Shown: in pieces, positions 43,133 through 51,674 of the stretch | How positions within the stretch are numbered: position 1 is the first letter of the stretch | How the letters are laid out: every line of letters begins with the position of its first letter | DNA from: Aneurinibacillus danicus | GTDB taxonomy: Bacteria; Bacillota; Bacilli; Aneurinibacillales; Aneurinibacillaceae | Assembly (NCBI RefSeq): GCF_007991215.1 | Contig: NZ_BJXX01000085.1 | Span: 1 to 56,879 of the forward strand | DNA: 56,879 nt | Reading direction: 5' to 3' | The notes under the pieces: generated by a model | Told to the model about the DNA's origin: nothing | What the model saw: only the letters and a program-made list of their open reading frames with translations | The model's database searches: none | Position numbers and translations under genes: made by a program

Positions 43133-44578
43133 ATGATGAGCACGCAAGAAACCCTTATAGTCGCGATTGTCGGGGGCGGCATTACCGGATTGACAACCGC
43201 GTATTACCTGCAGAAAGCGATTCGTGAACAGAAGCTGCCCATCAACTATATATTGTTGGAAGCAACCGACCGTCTGGGCGGCCAGGTACAGACCGATTAT
43301 ACAAACGGGTTTGTTATAGAACGTGGGCCGGATTCTTTCCTGGCGCGCAAAACAAGCGCTTCTCGTCTGGTAAAAGAAGTAGGGCTTGAGGATGACCTGG
43401 TGCGCAACCAGACAGGACAAGCGTATATCCTGAATAATGACCGCCTGTATCCAATTCCGGGCGGTGCTATCATGGGTATTCCAACCAAGCTGGCACCGTT
43501 TGTGACCACCTCGCTATTCTCGCCAGCCGGAAAGATACGCGCTGCGCTTGATCTGGTACTGCCGCGCGGAGAACAAAAAGACGGAGATCGCTCGCTGGGT
43601 GAATTTTTCCGCCATCGTCTCGGTAACGAAGTAGTGGAAAACTTAATTGAACCCCTTTTGTCCGGTGTGTACGCGGGAAATATTGACGATTTAAGCCTAA
43701 TGTCTACTTTCCCGCAGTTTTATCAGGTAGAGCAAAAGTACCGAAGCCTGATTCTTGGCATGCGGTCCACGACGCCGAAGCAACCCAGGTCTGCCGCTGA
43801 TAAAAAAACGCCAAGCGCGTTTCTCACGCTAAAGGGCGGGCTTCAATCTCTCGTAGAGGCAATTGAACAAAGATTGGACCCTGCCTGTGTCCGCAAGAAT
43901 ATGGAAGTAGATAAAATTTCCAAGACTGATGAGGGATACTCGCTGCGCTTATCTGACGGTACCACCATTTCAGTCGATAGCATCATTATGACGACACCGG
44001 CGCAGACGACCCGTGAGGTGCTATGCGACTACCCATTTATCAACTTGCTCAAAGAGATGCCGACAACATCCGTGGCAACCGTTGCTCTTGCATTCACTGA
44101 ATCGGCCATTCAACAGGATATCAACGGAACCGGTTTTATCGTCTCCCGTAATGCACACTATAACATTACAGCATGTACATGGGTGCACAAGAAATGGCCT
44201 CATACAACACCGAAAGGCAAAGTACTGCTGCGCTGTTTTGTAGGGCGTGCAGGAGAAGAAGAGATTGTGTATGAATCGGACGAAAAGATTATTAAAGCGG
44301 TGCTTACCGACCTGAATAAAATCATGAAAATTGATCAGGAGCCCGAGTTCTATCGTATTACTCGTTGGAAGCAAATCCGGCCTCAGTACGTGGTCGGCCA
44401 TCAGCGGCGCATGGATAAATTAGAGAGCGAGCTAAACGCTCACCTGCCCGGCATTTTCCTCGCCGGTGCTCCGTACCATGGCGCCGGACTTCCGGACTGC
44501 ATCGATCAGGGTGAGGCTGTCGTGAACAAAGTGCTGAAGTTCTTGCACATTCCGGAGCTTGTAGCTGAAACGATATGA
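43133..44578 (+). CDS. hemY: Coproporphyrinogen III oxidase (HemY/CgoX)
   Basis: A 481-residue FAD-dependent oxidase. The FAD motif VGGGITGLTTAYYLQ and the EATDRLGGQVQT segment are at the N-terminus, and the C-terminus has FLAGAPYHGAGLPDCIDQGE. In Gram-positive bacteria it oxidises coproporphyrinogen III to coproporphyrin III. Tandem ATG codons at 43133 and 43136 leave the exact start open. Confidence 0.96.
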   Translation: MMSTQETLIVAIVGGGITGLTTAYYLQKAIREQKLPINYILLEATDRLGGQVQTDYTNGFVIERGPDSFLARKTSASRLVKEVGLEDDLVRNQTGQAYILNNDRLYPIPGGAIMGIPTKLAPFVTTSLFSPAGKIRAALDLVLPRGEQKDGDRSLGEFFRHRLGNEVVENLIEPLLSGVYAGNIDDLSLMSTFPQFYQVEQKYRSLILGMRSTTPKQPRSAADKKTPSAFLTLKGGLQSLVEAIEQRLDPACVRKNMEVDKISKTDEGYSLRLSDGTTISVDSIIMTTPAQTTREVLCDYPFINLLKEMPTTSVATVALAFTESAIQQDINGTGFIVSRNAHYNITACTWVHKKWPHTTPKGKVLLRCFVGRAGEEEIVYESDEKIIKAVLTDLNKIMKIDQEPEFYRITRWKQIRPQYVVGHQRRMDKLESELNAHLPGIFLAGAPYHGAGLPDCIDQGEAVVNKVLKFLHIPELVAETI

Positions 44579-44588
44579 TTGTTATAAC

Positions 44589-44625
44589 GAAAGCGACGAA
44601 TTTCTTTATTCCGTCGCTTTCTTAC
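44589..44625. terminator. Bidirectional terminator between hemY and the SASP gene
   Basis: GAAAGCGACG (44589-44598) is complementary to CGTCGCTTTC (44612-44621). It serves the convergent hemY and SASP genes. Confidence 0.88.
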
Positions 44626-44683
44626 TGTTTTTATGTAAAGAGGCGTCATACAGGACGCCCCATCCATGCGACTTTTTCATGTG

Positions 44684-44875
44684 TTATTTTCCGCTAAGCT
44701 GCTGCTGAGACATTTGCACCAAGCGCTTTGTGATTTCGCCGCCAACAGAGCCGTTAGAGCGGGCATATGTGTCAGCGCCCAGCTGTACGCCGAATTCGGC
44801 TGCAATTTCGTATTTATACTGATCAAGCAGTTGTCCCGCCTGCGGAACAAGCAGCTTGTTTCTTCCTTGTGCCAT
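44684..44875 (-). CDS. Alpha/beta-type small acid-soluble spore protein
   Basis: A 63-residue [42 protein letters not shown] contains the cleavage site for germination protease and the DNA-binding sequence conserved in the family. The protein coats and protects spore DNA. GGAGGTG precedes the ATG. Upstream a TTCATA...CACACTA arrangement resembles a sigma-G promoter (expected TGHATA/CATACTA) but is imperfect. Confidence 0.96.
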   Translation of the reverse strand: MAQGRNKLLVPQAGQLLDQYKYEIAAEFGVQLGADTYARSNGSVGGEITKRLVQMSQQQLSGK

Positions 44876-44929
44876 ACTTCTTCACCTCCTGCTTGAAGTA
44901 CTGTTAGTGTGTGTCGGAGGTGAAGTTTT

Positions 44930-45031
44930 ATGAAGCGAACATGTTTCCAAGCAGGGAAAAGAGACACAGTATCATGTCTGTTCCTTTTCCTGGTTTTTGG
45001 AATGGTAAAAATTCTATATGGTTTTATCTGA
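44930..45031 (+). CDS. Candidate 33-residue membrane peptide divergent from the SASP
   Basis: An open frame of 33 codons starting ATG 44930 and ending TGA 45029-45031. Its ribosome binding site GGAGGTG (44916-44922) is 7 bases upstream, as good as any in the window. The product has a basic N-terminus (MKRTCFQAGKRDTVS) and a C-terminal hydrophobic helix (CLFLFLVFGMVKILYGFI). It is too short for ordinary gene finding. It lies between the SASP and aspA terminator. Confidence 0.45.
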   Translation: MKRTCFQAGKRDTVSCLFLFLVFGMVKILYGFI

Positions 45032-45045
45032 CGAGTGTGTAAACA

Positions 45046-45075
45046 AAAAAGGAGAGCGATGGAACTCTCCTCTAA
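45046..45075 (-). terminator. Terminator of aspA
   Basis: On the minus strand AGGAGAG... pairs as GGAGAG/CTCTCC (45051-45056 and 45065-45070) and continues into TTTTTTG. Confidence 0.78.
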
Positions 45076-45089
45076 AAAGCGATTGGTAT

Positions 45090-46514
45090 TTAATCTTTAA
45101 ACAAAAGGGATGCACCGGAAATGCCCGGGTCTGTCATTTCGTACGGATCAAGAATCAAATCCAGCTCTTCTTCCGTTAGCACATTATAGTATAAGCACAG
45201 CTCACGCACCGATTTACCGGTAAGAATAGCTTCACGGGCGATGCGTGCCGCTGTCTCATAACCGAGATGCGGATTGACGGCCGTGATAACACCCACACTT
45301 TTGTCCACGTATTCTTTTAGCTTCTCTTCATTGGCAACAATGCCTTCCACACAGTATTCACGGAACACGCGGAAGCCGTTATTCATAATGCTGATCGATT
45401 GCAGAAGATTGAAGACAAGCACCGGCTCCATTACATTCAGCTCCAGTTGACCGGCTTCGGAAGCGAGACAAATCGTATGATCGTTACCGATAACCTGGAA
45501 TGCGATTTGATTGATAACCTCGGCCATAACCGGATTCACTTTCCCCGGCATAATCGAGGAGCCCGGCTGACGGGCCGGAAGCGAGATTTCACCCAGGCCT
45601 ACGCGCGGGCCGGAAGCCATCAAGCGCAGATCATTCGCTACCTTCGACATATTCATCATACATACTTTCAGTGCAGCCGACACTTCCGTATACGCGTCCG
45701 TATTTTGCGTCGCATCCACCAAATGTTCCGCTCCGACAATGGGGAAGCCGCTGATTTCAGCGAGATGCTTCACAACGCTCTTAATGTAACGCGGATCGGC
45801 GTTTAAGCCTGTCCCTACGGCGGTGGCTCCCATGTTTACTTCGTACAGGTGCTGGCGGGATTGTTTAATGCGCTTCATGTCCCGCTCCAATACACGGCGA
45901 TATGCTTCGAATTCCTGACCGAGACGAATCGGCACAGCGTCCTGCAGATGAGTACGCCCCATTTTGATAATATGATCAAATTCTTTTGCCTTTTTCGCAA
46001 ACGTATCATGCAGTTCTTGCATGGTTGCCAACAGCTTTTCCAACATAGAAAGCGTCGCTAAATGAATCGCCGTCGGGAATGCATCGTTCGTCGATTGAGC
46101 CATGTTGACATGCGTATTCGGACTTAATTGAAAGTAATTCCCCTTCGCTTCCCCGATAATTTCAAGACCGCGGTTAGCAATGACCTCATTCGTATTCATG
46201 TTGATGGATGTACCGGCGCCCCCCTGAATCGGATCAACGATAAACTGATCATGCAGCTTGCCGTCGATAATTTCTTGCGCCGCCTGGACAATGGCATTGC
46301 CGAGGCGCGGATTAAGCTGCCCGGTCTCCATATTGGCGAGCGCGGCCGCTTTTTTTACCATGGCCATTGCCACAATGAGCGACTCGTGAATACGGTAACC
46401 CGTAATCGGGAAATTTTCCACCGCCCGCATCGTTTGCACGCCATAATAAGCGTGAATCGGCACCTCTTTTTCACCAAGGAAATCCTTCTCTATGCGGTAA
46501 TTTTTGTCTTTCAT
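45090..46514 (-). CDS. aspA: Aspartate ammonia-lyase (aspartase)
   Basis: A protein of about 474 residues of the fumarase/aspartase superfamily, converting aspartate to fumarate and ammonia. The signature GSSIMPGKVNPV, HLVDATQNTDAY and GRTHLQDAVPIRLGQEF are all present; it closely follows B. subtilis AnsB. I prefer ATG 46514 over 46526, because AGGAG directly abuts the latter. It follows dcuA by about 40 bases. Confidence 0.97.
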   Translation of the reverse strand: MKDKNYRIEKDFLGEKEVPIHAYYGVQTMRAVENFPITGYRIHESLIVAMAMVKKAAALANMETGQLNPRLGNAIVQAAQEIIDGKLHDQFIVDPIQGGAGTSINMNTNEVIANRGLEIIGEAKGNYFQLSPNTHVNMAQSTNDAFPTAIHLATLSMLEKLLATMQELHDTFAKKAKEFDHIIKMGRTHLQDAVPIRLGQEFEAYRRVLERDMKRIKQSRQHLYEVNMGATAVGTGLNADPRYIKSVVKHLAEISGFPIVGAEHLVDATQNTDAYTEVSAALKVCMMNMSKVANDLRLMASGPRVGLGEISLPARQPGSSIMPGKVNPVMAEVINQIAFQVIGNDHTICLASEAGQLELNVMEPVLVFNLLQSISIMNNGFRVFREYCVEGIVANEEKLKEYVDKSVGVITAVNPHLGYETAARIAREAILTGKSVRELCLYYNVLTEEELDLILDPYEMTDPGISGASLLFKD

Positions 46515-46554
46515 ATCTGGTAACATCTCCTATAGCGTAATATAAGGTTCATAG

Positions 46555-47871
46555 TTAGAAAAGAATTTGGATTAGCAGAAAACCAATGACCACAGCGGAT
46601 GCAGTGGACACGAGACCCGGAATCATAAAGCTATGATTTAAAATATACTTTCCGATGCGTGTCGTACCCGTACGGTCAAAGTTAATCGCTGCGATTATCG
46701 TACCATAATTCGGGATAAAGAAGTAGCCGTTTACGGCCGGAAACATCGCAATAAGAAATGGAGCCGGAATGCCGAGCGCAATGCCAAGCGGCATAAGCGC
46801 ACGAACGGTGGCGGCCTGGCTATAGAGCAGAATCGACAGCAGGAACAACGCGAAAGCGAACAACCAAGGTACGCTGGTCACCATACTCTTAATCGATCCA
46901 CTGAGCAAGTCCATATTACCGGCAAAGAATGTATCGCCCATCCAGGCAATCCCAAAGATGCCGACAACCGCCTGTACACCGGCAATAAACACATTCCCTT
47001 TCACTACATCATCCACATTCACTTTGCACAACAGAATAATCAGTGCTGCAGTTGTCAGCATGACAATTTCAATTGCTACCGGCATTGCCATCCGCTCCAG
47101 TTTGCCTCCCGCATCCCATGCCGGACGAAGGTCCGGGAAGGTGCCAAGCAGCACCACGGCAAACGCCGCAGCCAGGAACAGGAAAACAGATAGCTTAGCC
47201 TGTTTGCTTACCTGCTGATGCGCTTGCTGCTGGTTCATCGGTGGAACGAGACCTGCTTCCATCCGACTTAAATATTCTGGATCTTTATCCAGATCTTTTC
47301 CCATCCGACTGGCAAACACGGCGCCAATCATACAGCCGAGGAAAGTAGCGGGTATACTAATGATTAGGATGTCAATTAACTGGATATCATATCCGGCGAT
47401 AAGACCTAAGAGCGCTACCGTAGCGGCTGAAATCGGACTTGCGGTAATCGCCTGCTGCGAAGCGATAACTGCAATGGACATCGGTCTCTCCGGACGCACA
47501 CCGGATTCACGCGCCACCTCGGCGATAACGGGGAGAACGGAATATGCCACATGTCCTGTGCCCGCACACAGTGTAAACAGATAGGTGACGATCGGTCCCA
47601 TAAAAGTAATACGGGACGGATTCTTGCGCAGCATTCTCTCAGCAACCTGAACAAGATAGTCCATGCCTCCCGCCGCCTGCAACGCTCCCGCTGCCGTAAT
47701 CACGGCAACAATCATCAGCATAACATCAATCGGTGGGGACGTCGGCTGTAGATGAAATACGAACGTCAGCACGGTCAATCCGACCCCTCCCATAACTCCA
47801 AGGCCCACTCCTCCAAGACGCGCACCAACAAAAATACTAAGAAGCACAACGAGGAATTCAAGCCAGAACAT
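46555..47871 (-). CDS. dcuA: Anaerobic C4-dicarboxylate transporter (DcuA/B family)
   Basis: A protein of about 438 residues with 10-12 membrane segments. GARLGGVGLGVMGGVGLTVL and CAGTGHVAYSVLPVIAEVA are DcuA/DcuB family blocks, as is YFFIPNYGTIIAAINFDRTGTTRIGKYILNHSFMIPGL near the end (shown in parts). It exchanges aspartate, fumarate and succinate. Start at ATG 47871 with AGGTG upstream; the upstream nine residues (to 47898) are not supported. Same-strand aspA follows, making a dcuA-aspA unit for aspartate uptake and fumarate supply. Confidence 0.92.
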   Translation of the reverse strand: MFWLEFLVVLLSIFVGARLGGVGLGVMGGVGLTVLTFVFHLQPTSPPIDVMLMIVAVITAAGALQAAGGMDYLVQVAERMLRKNPSRITFMGPIVTYLFTLCAGTGHVAYSVLPVIAEVARESGVRPERPMSIAVIASQQAITASPISAATVALLGLIAGYDIQLIDILIISIPATFLGCMIGAVFASRMGKDLDKDPEYLSRMEAGLVPPMNQQQAHQQVSKQAKLSVFLFLAAAFAVVLLGTFPDLRPAWDAGGKLERMAMPVAIEIVMLTTAALIILLCKVNVDDVVKGNVFIAGVQAVVGIFGIAWMGDTFFAGNMDLLSGSIKSMVTSVPWLFAFALFLLSILLYSQAATVRALMPLGIALGIPAPFLIAMFPAVNGYFFIPNYGTIIAAINFDRTGTTRIGKYILNHSFMIPGLVSTASAVVIGFLLIQILF

Positions 47872-47949
47872 AAAAAACACCTCACAGTATAAACACAATC
47901 AAAAATATAATGAATGCCATAAGCAGGGTGTATTACTTACCGCATCTTC

Positions 47950-47955
47950 ATTATA
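47950..47955 (-). promoter_or_regulatory. -10 box of the dcuA-aspA promoter
   Basis: A perfect TATAAT on the minus strand, 78 bases before the dcuA start, with no good -35 box at the right distance (CGTGCA). This suggests an activator-dependent promoter. Confidence 0.4.
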
Positions 47956-47985
47956 CTTCCGGCTTTTTCCTGTGCACGTACAATA

Positions 47986-48025
47986 TGTGAAAAAATGGTG
48001 AGCAAACAATTAAACATTATTCACA
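47986..48025. promoter_or_regulatory. Imperfect inverted repeat upstream of dcuA
   Basis: TGTGAAAAAATG (47986-47997) and CATTATTCACA (48015-48025) form an imperfect dyad. The TGTGA halves resemble Crp/Fnr half-sites but are much too far apart for a single dimer; the proximal half begins about 31 bases beyond the -10 box. Confidence 0.3.
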
Positions 48026-48110
48026 AACTAATTATGCACCGTGTAATATTAAGGTACTTCGTTATCCCCTATCCCAATCACGGATACGGCATCCTTATAG
48101 CAAAACAAAA

Positions 48111-48137
48111 AACCTGCCCATAGAAACAGGCAGGTCA
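48111..48137 (-). terminator. Terminator of the small membrane protein gene
   Basis: On the minus strand ACCTGCC and GGCAGGT arms (48112-48118 and 48128-48134) are followed by TTTTTTG; the stem overlaps the stop codon. Confidence 0.75.
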
Positions 48138-48404
48138 TTTTTTTACGGAAGTTTGCGTTTGTGTTATCGCAATCGGATTAGGGCCTGGTTTATCTCCGGC
48201 CATTTCGTTGTACTGCTGCACTTTTACGGCACCAAAGGCAAATACCGCAAAGAACATGCCCGACAACAAAACGCCCACGATGCTGTTTAGAAAACTTCCT
48301 TTCTTCGTGAAGACAGAAAGAAGAGAAAGTAACGAAAATCCCAGAAACACCAGCGTACAAAAAAAGCCCATCAAACTAATCGGTCCCCAGATCATCATGT
48401 CCAC
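48135..48404 (-). CDS. Small two-TM membrane protein
   Basis: An 89-residue protein with two hydrophobic segments (MGFFCTLVFLGFSLLSLLSVF and SIVGVLLSGMFFAVFAFGAV) and a polar C-terminal tail. I do not recognise the family. GTG at 48404 has GGAG 7 bases upstream; ATG codons follow immediately. It is divergent from the 76-residue gene at 48664. Confidence 0.65.
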   Translation of the reverse strand: MDMMIWGPISLMGFFCTLVFLGFSLLSLLSVFTKKGSFLNSIVGVLLSGMFFAVFAFGAVKVQQYNEMAGDKPGPNPIAITQTQTSVKK

Positions 48405-48663
48405 CCCGTTTCTCCTCTTCCATCTCTTTGCAATACAATATAAGTATTATATTCATAGTTTCCAGGAATTAATAACCATATAAAAAACAAGTCTTTATAC
48501 CTTAATTATAGGTATTTTATCTCGACAAACAATAGGCTTTACGAAGAAAAGTGGATTTTCTGCGAATCCGGCTATGGATTCCCTTCGATTCTTACACGAT
48601 TTTTTATACAATAAGATTGCTAACATAAAGTGGTTAGTAGACAAAGTAAGGAGGAACTGACTG

Positions 48664-48894
48664 TTGGAACTTGCGCAATGCATTCGAGACGTTCATGCCA
48701 GGATGCCCGAAGGGTACATCGAAATCCCTTCCACTCCATTGCTATTTAAGAAAGGGCATATTTATCCTGTATTTAAAGATGAAGCCAATAACTGGCTCAC
48801 AACAGACGAGGAAGGATTCCAGCACATTGTCGCTTCAGGGGTTGAGCGTGTGCTTGAGGATTACTGGTTCTCCCGGCATTTCAAATTACTCTGA
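48664..48894 (+). CDS. Hypothetical 76-residue protein
   Basis: A short cytosolic protein with a TTG start; AAGGAGG (48648-48654) lies 9 bases upstream, so translation is likely. Sequence features: MPEGYIEIPSTPLLFKKGHIYPVFKDEANNWLTTDEEG looks like a small beta-barrel or antitoxin-sized domain, but I do not recognise it. It converges with the PilZ gene and overlaps its end by 9 bases. The 259 bases before it (from 48405) hold no other gene. Confidence 0.65.
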   Translation: MELAQCIRDVHARMPEGYIEIPSTPLLFKKGHIYPVFKDEANNWLTTDEEGFQHIVASGVERVLEDYWFSRHFKLL

Positions 48895-49473
48895 CAGCGA
48901 ATAGCTCCCGCCCTTGACCAACTGCTGCAGCAGCACATAGCGGCGCAGCGCGGTGAAATCCTGTTTTGTAATCGATAAGATTTCGCAGCCGTACCGGTAT
49001 CCGTCATCGGCCAATTTCTCATGCCGAAGAATTGTTTTTGTTTTAATGGCTAAGTCAGGCACATCAAATAGAATATAATAAGAATGATTTACTTTCAGAG
49101 GATCGTGTGAGACAAATCCAAAGCCCTGTATACTTACATCAATAATACGAATACGTAAATCTGCAGGGATTTCATACACTTTTTCACTTAAATAGTCATT
49201 AATAAACGCCGACAGTTCGACTTTGACACGGGGCCACCTGCGCCGATTATTCGGAAAATTTGTCTCGAATAAAGGGACAAACAGGCAAATATACTTTTCA
49301 CTTTTTTTTACGATTTTTACAGAAAACTTCCTGCCCCCATAAAAAAAAACGAGAAAATCACCCACCGTAAACGCTTCTGGATTTTTTACCTCAAGATACA
49401 GAAGCTCTCCTTCCGCCATCTCCATTCTTCCTAGTTCCAATTTCCCCCTATACTCAAATTGCACAATCTCCAT
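48886..49473 (-). CDS. PilZ-domain c-di-GMP binding protein (YcgR-like)
   Basis: A 195-residue protein with an N-terminal YcgR-like (PilZN) region and a C-terminal PilZ domain. The c-di-GMP motifs are RRRWPRVKVE (RxxxR) at about residue 95 and IIDVSIQGFGF (D/NxSxxG). Such proteins act as flagellar brakes (YpfA/DgrA/MotI) or regulate exopolysaccharide. GAGGTG lies 6 bases before ATG 49473; the longer frame to 49491 is not supported. No flagellar gene is nearby. Confidence 0.87.
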   Translation of the reverse strand: MEIVQFEYRGKLELGRMEMAEGELLYLEVKNPEAFTVGDFLVFFYGGRKFSVKIVKKSEKYICLFVPLFETNFPNNRRRWPRVKVELSAFINDYLSEKVYEIPADLRIRIIDVSIQGFGFVSHDPLKVNHSYYILFDVPDLAIKTKTILRHEKLADDGYRYGCEILSITKQDFTALRRYVLLQQLVKGGSYSLSE

Positions 49474-49752
49474 ATGTCTCACCTCATCCACCGCATAAAA
49501 ATAAAAGCAAGGACTTCAGTGAAATTTTACCCAATAACAAGGAATTTTGGAATGGATAATAAGCTTCAATAATTTAGAGAAATATTGAACTTTTTATTCC
49601 AAAAAAGGATTTCCTATTGTTTTCATAGAATGTAATACTCTACCGGAATTACACCTTTTGTATCTAAGACTAACATCGTATTTATTTATTTCTTTATTTC
49701 ATTTAAAATGCTTTTTATCTTTTATACATCCTGAAAAAAGAGAGAGTTAAGC

Positions 49753-51270
49753 GTGCGAAAAAAACAACCCCTTCTTATTGTCCTATGTCTCTTTTGTTGC
49801 CTGTTGTTTGCTTTGAGTTTCTTATTGGAAAGAAAGGTCTCTGCCGAAGAACGCTCTTCTGCCGCGTATCCGCTGGATGTGGATAAGGACGGCATGCAGG
49901 AATATCGGCTTGAAGCGAAAGGATGGATAACATCCGTTACACCCGTCGTCACATCTAATACGTATGAACATGCCGTTTACACTCATTATCATTACAAAAA
50001 AAATGGGCGTTCTTTCCACCTGACATTTGCGCAAATGGAAAACGGAAGCGTTCTCTATTTTGTCCGGTATACCGCTTCTAGTAAGGCCGAGCCCGTACAA
50101 TTGCAGATTACCGCTCTGGATACAGACATCAATCAAACCGCCTGGCTTACCACCGGCAAGGAAAAGGGTTGGAAAAAAACATCACAGATTTCCGATTCCT
50201 TCTCTTCCTCGCTGTATATAGATGCAAATCATCTGTTCTATCGAATCGGCAAGGTCGATGCGCACAAGCCGCTCGGCTATACGGTATATACCGAGCAACC
50301 GCAGGCGGAGGCAAAGGTTAAACATATGAAATTGCGATTCGGCCACCTATTTTCCCTGACACTAAGCGCAAATGCGAATACCGAGTCCACCACCTGGGGG
50401 ATGCTGTCTGCAGTACCGCTTATTCGTTGGGATAACCAGCAGGCTGCCGCCAAAGCTGCCCTGCTCGAATTTGAATATGACAAAAAATTGCGAGAAGACG
50501 GAGCGTACTACCTCAACGAGACGACATACCGACCGTATGAACCGCACTCTTTCTACCGAAATCCTGCCAACGGTGACGGTCTGCGTGCTCTTTCCTTCCT
50601 GTCCGGCCAGGAAAACGGCGTATGGTTCGTCAATGTCGCTTCTCATCTTGCTTATGCATCCCTTAGAACGCAAACTAGTGAAGGATATTGGGAAACACAG
50701 CCACGATCCGAGTGGCTGCACAAAGAATATAATATCGGGTACCGCTATATGGATAATCGCCGAAACGCTGACAATGCTACATTCCTTCTGCGCTTCAACC
50801 AGGCGATGCCGGATCCGGCCATAAAGCAGGCGCTGCGCAAATGGGATATGTATCTTGAACGCTATTCCACACAGCACGGCATGAAAGTCGGCCAAAACGG
50901 CCTCTTTCTGCCCGATTATGTAGGTGGTGCAGGCTCGAAACAAACGCATACCTCCCTGAACCATCAGGCTGCCAATATGAATTACCTGTACGAGGCATTC
51001 GTGTATGACGGCGATGAACAGAAGAAGCAGTTGGCCGATCGGTTGCTGGAGGGGATTGTGGCCACGAAAAACCGTTGGGTCAAGCCTGATCACAACCTAT
51101 ACTATGCGTTATACCCGAATTTGAAGCCGCATGCGTATCCGGACTATGCATATTTGACGAGAGATGACTTAGCGCTTTCCCAGTATTTACTCAATAAAAT
51201 TTACGGAGAGCCCAACGCCGATTTGCAATTTTTAATCGACAGCAAGAATGAATGGCTGCGCACCCGCTGA
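49753..51270 (+). CDS. Secreted protein of unknown function
   Basis: A 505-residue exported protein. A signal peptide (LLIVLCLFCCLLFALSFLL, cleavage after SA) is followed by an EF-hand-like calcium loop (DVDKDGMQEY). A beta-rich central part (residues about 60-230) and a helical C-terminal half (RALSFLSGQ..., NHQAANMNYLYEAFVYDGDEQKKQLADRLLEGIV, ALSQYLLNKIYG) suggest an alpha/alpha-toroid, as in glycan lyases and D-glucuronyl C5-epimerase-like proteins; this is inference. The start is GTG with weak binding site AGAGAG. It is a single gene with its own terminator, preceded by 280 AT-rich bases with no gene. Confidence 0.75.
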   Translation: MRKKQPLLIVLCLFCCLLFALSFLLERKVSAEERSSAAYPLDVDKDGMQEYRLEAKGWITSVTPVVTSNTYEHAVYTHYHYKKNGRSFHLTFAQMENGSVLYFVRYTASSKAEPVQLQITALDTDINQTAWLTTGKEKGWKKTSQISDSFSSSLYIDANHLFYRIGKVDAHKPLGYTVYTEQPQAEAKVKHMKLRFGHLFSLTLSANANTESTTWGMLSAVPLIRWDNQQAAAKAALLEFEYDKKLREDGAYYLNETTYRPYEPHSFYRNPANGDGLRALSFLSGQENGVWFVNVASHLAYASLRTQTSEGYWETQPRSEWLHKEYNIGYRYMDNRRNADNATFLLRFNQAMPDPAIKQALRKWDMYLERYSTQHGMKVGQNGLFLPDYVGGAGSKQTHTSLNHQAANMNYLYEAFVYDGDEQKKQLADRLLEGIVATKNRWVKPDHNLYYALYPNLKPHAYPDYAYLTRDDLALSQYLLNKIYGEPNADLQFLIDSKNEWLRTR

Positions 51271-51317
51271 AAAAAACGAGGCGGCACAGGAATACGACCT
51301 GGTCCCTCGTTTTTTGT
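51271..51317 (+). terminator. Terminator of the secreted protein gene
   Basis: AAAAAACGAGG pairs with CCTCGTTTTTT (51271-51281 and 51306-51316), with an inner CAGG/CCTG pair. Confidence 0.85.
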
Positions 51318-51392
51318 GACATACACGGAAGTTGAAACTTTTTTTACGCTGGCACGTATGCATGGTGAGTACCGAATGAAGGAGGAAAAAAC

Positions 51393-51590
51393 ATGATTAA
51401 ATTGCTGCTTGGCGGCATCGTCGTCGTAGTCCTGCTCGCACTCGTATTCGGCCTTCTGCTGGTAGGCGGATTGGCGATGGGCGCCCGAAAACTGATGGGC
51501 AAAGGCCGCGGCGGTTTCTCCCCTCGCTCCTATGGACACCGTCATTACAAAAAACATAAATACTCCAGCATGAGCTTTTTCAGCAGCTAA
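51393..51590 (+). CDS. Small single-TM protein with basic tail
   Basis: A 65-residue protein with one membrane helix (LLLGGIVVVVLLALVFGLLLVGGLAMGA) followed by a basic, His/Ser-rich tail (RGGFSPRSYGHRHYKKHKYSS). AAGGAGG lies 8 bases before the ATG. It has a convergent cydB neighbour across a terminator. I do not recognise a family. Confidence 0.7.
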   Translation: MIKLLLGGIVVVVLLALVFGLLLVGGLAMGARKLMGKGRGGFSPRSYGHRHYKKHKYSSMSFFSS

Positions 51591-51625
51591 CCACCTGTTT
51601 GTCGGTTTCTTCTATATTTAAAAAC

Positions 51626-51662
51626 AAAGCCCCGCTCTGCCGATTCGGCAAAACGGGGCTTT
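51626..51662. terminator. Bidirectional terminator before cydB end
   Basis: AAAGCCCCG (51626-51634) is complementary to CGGGGCTTT (51654-51662) with an inner GCCGA/TCGGC pair. Confidence 0.88.
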
Positions 51663-51674
51663 CCTTCATTTATT

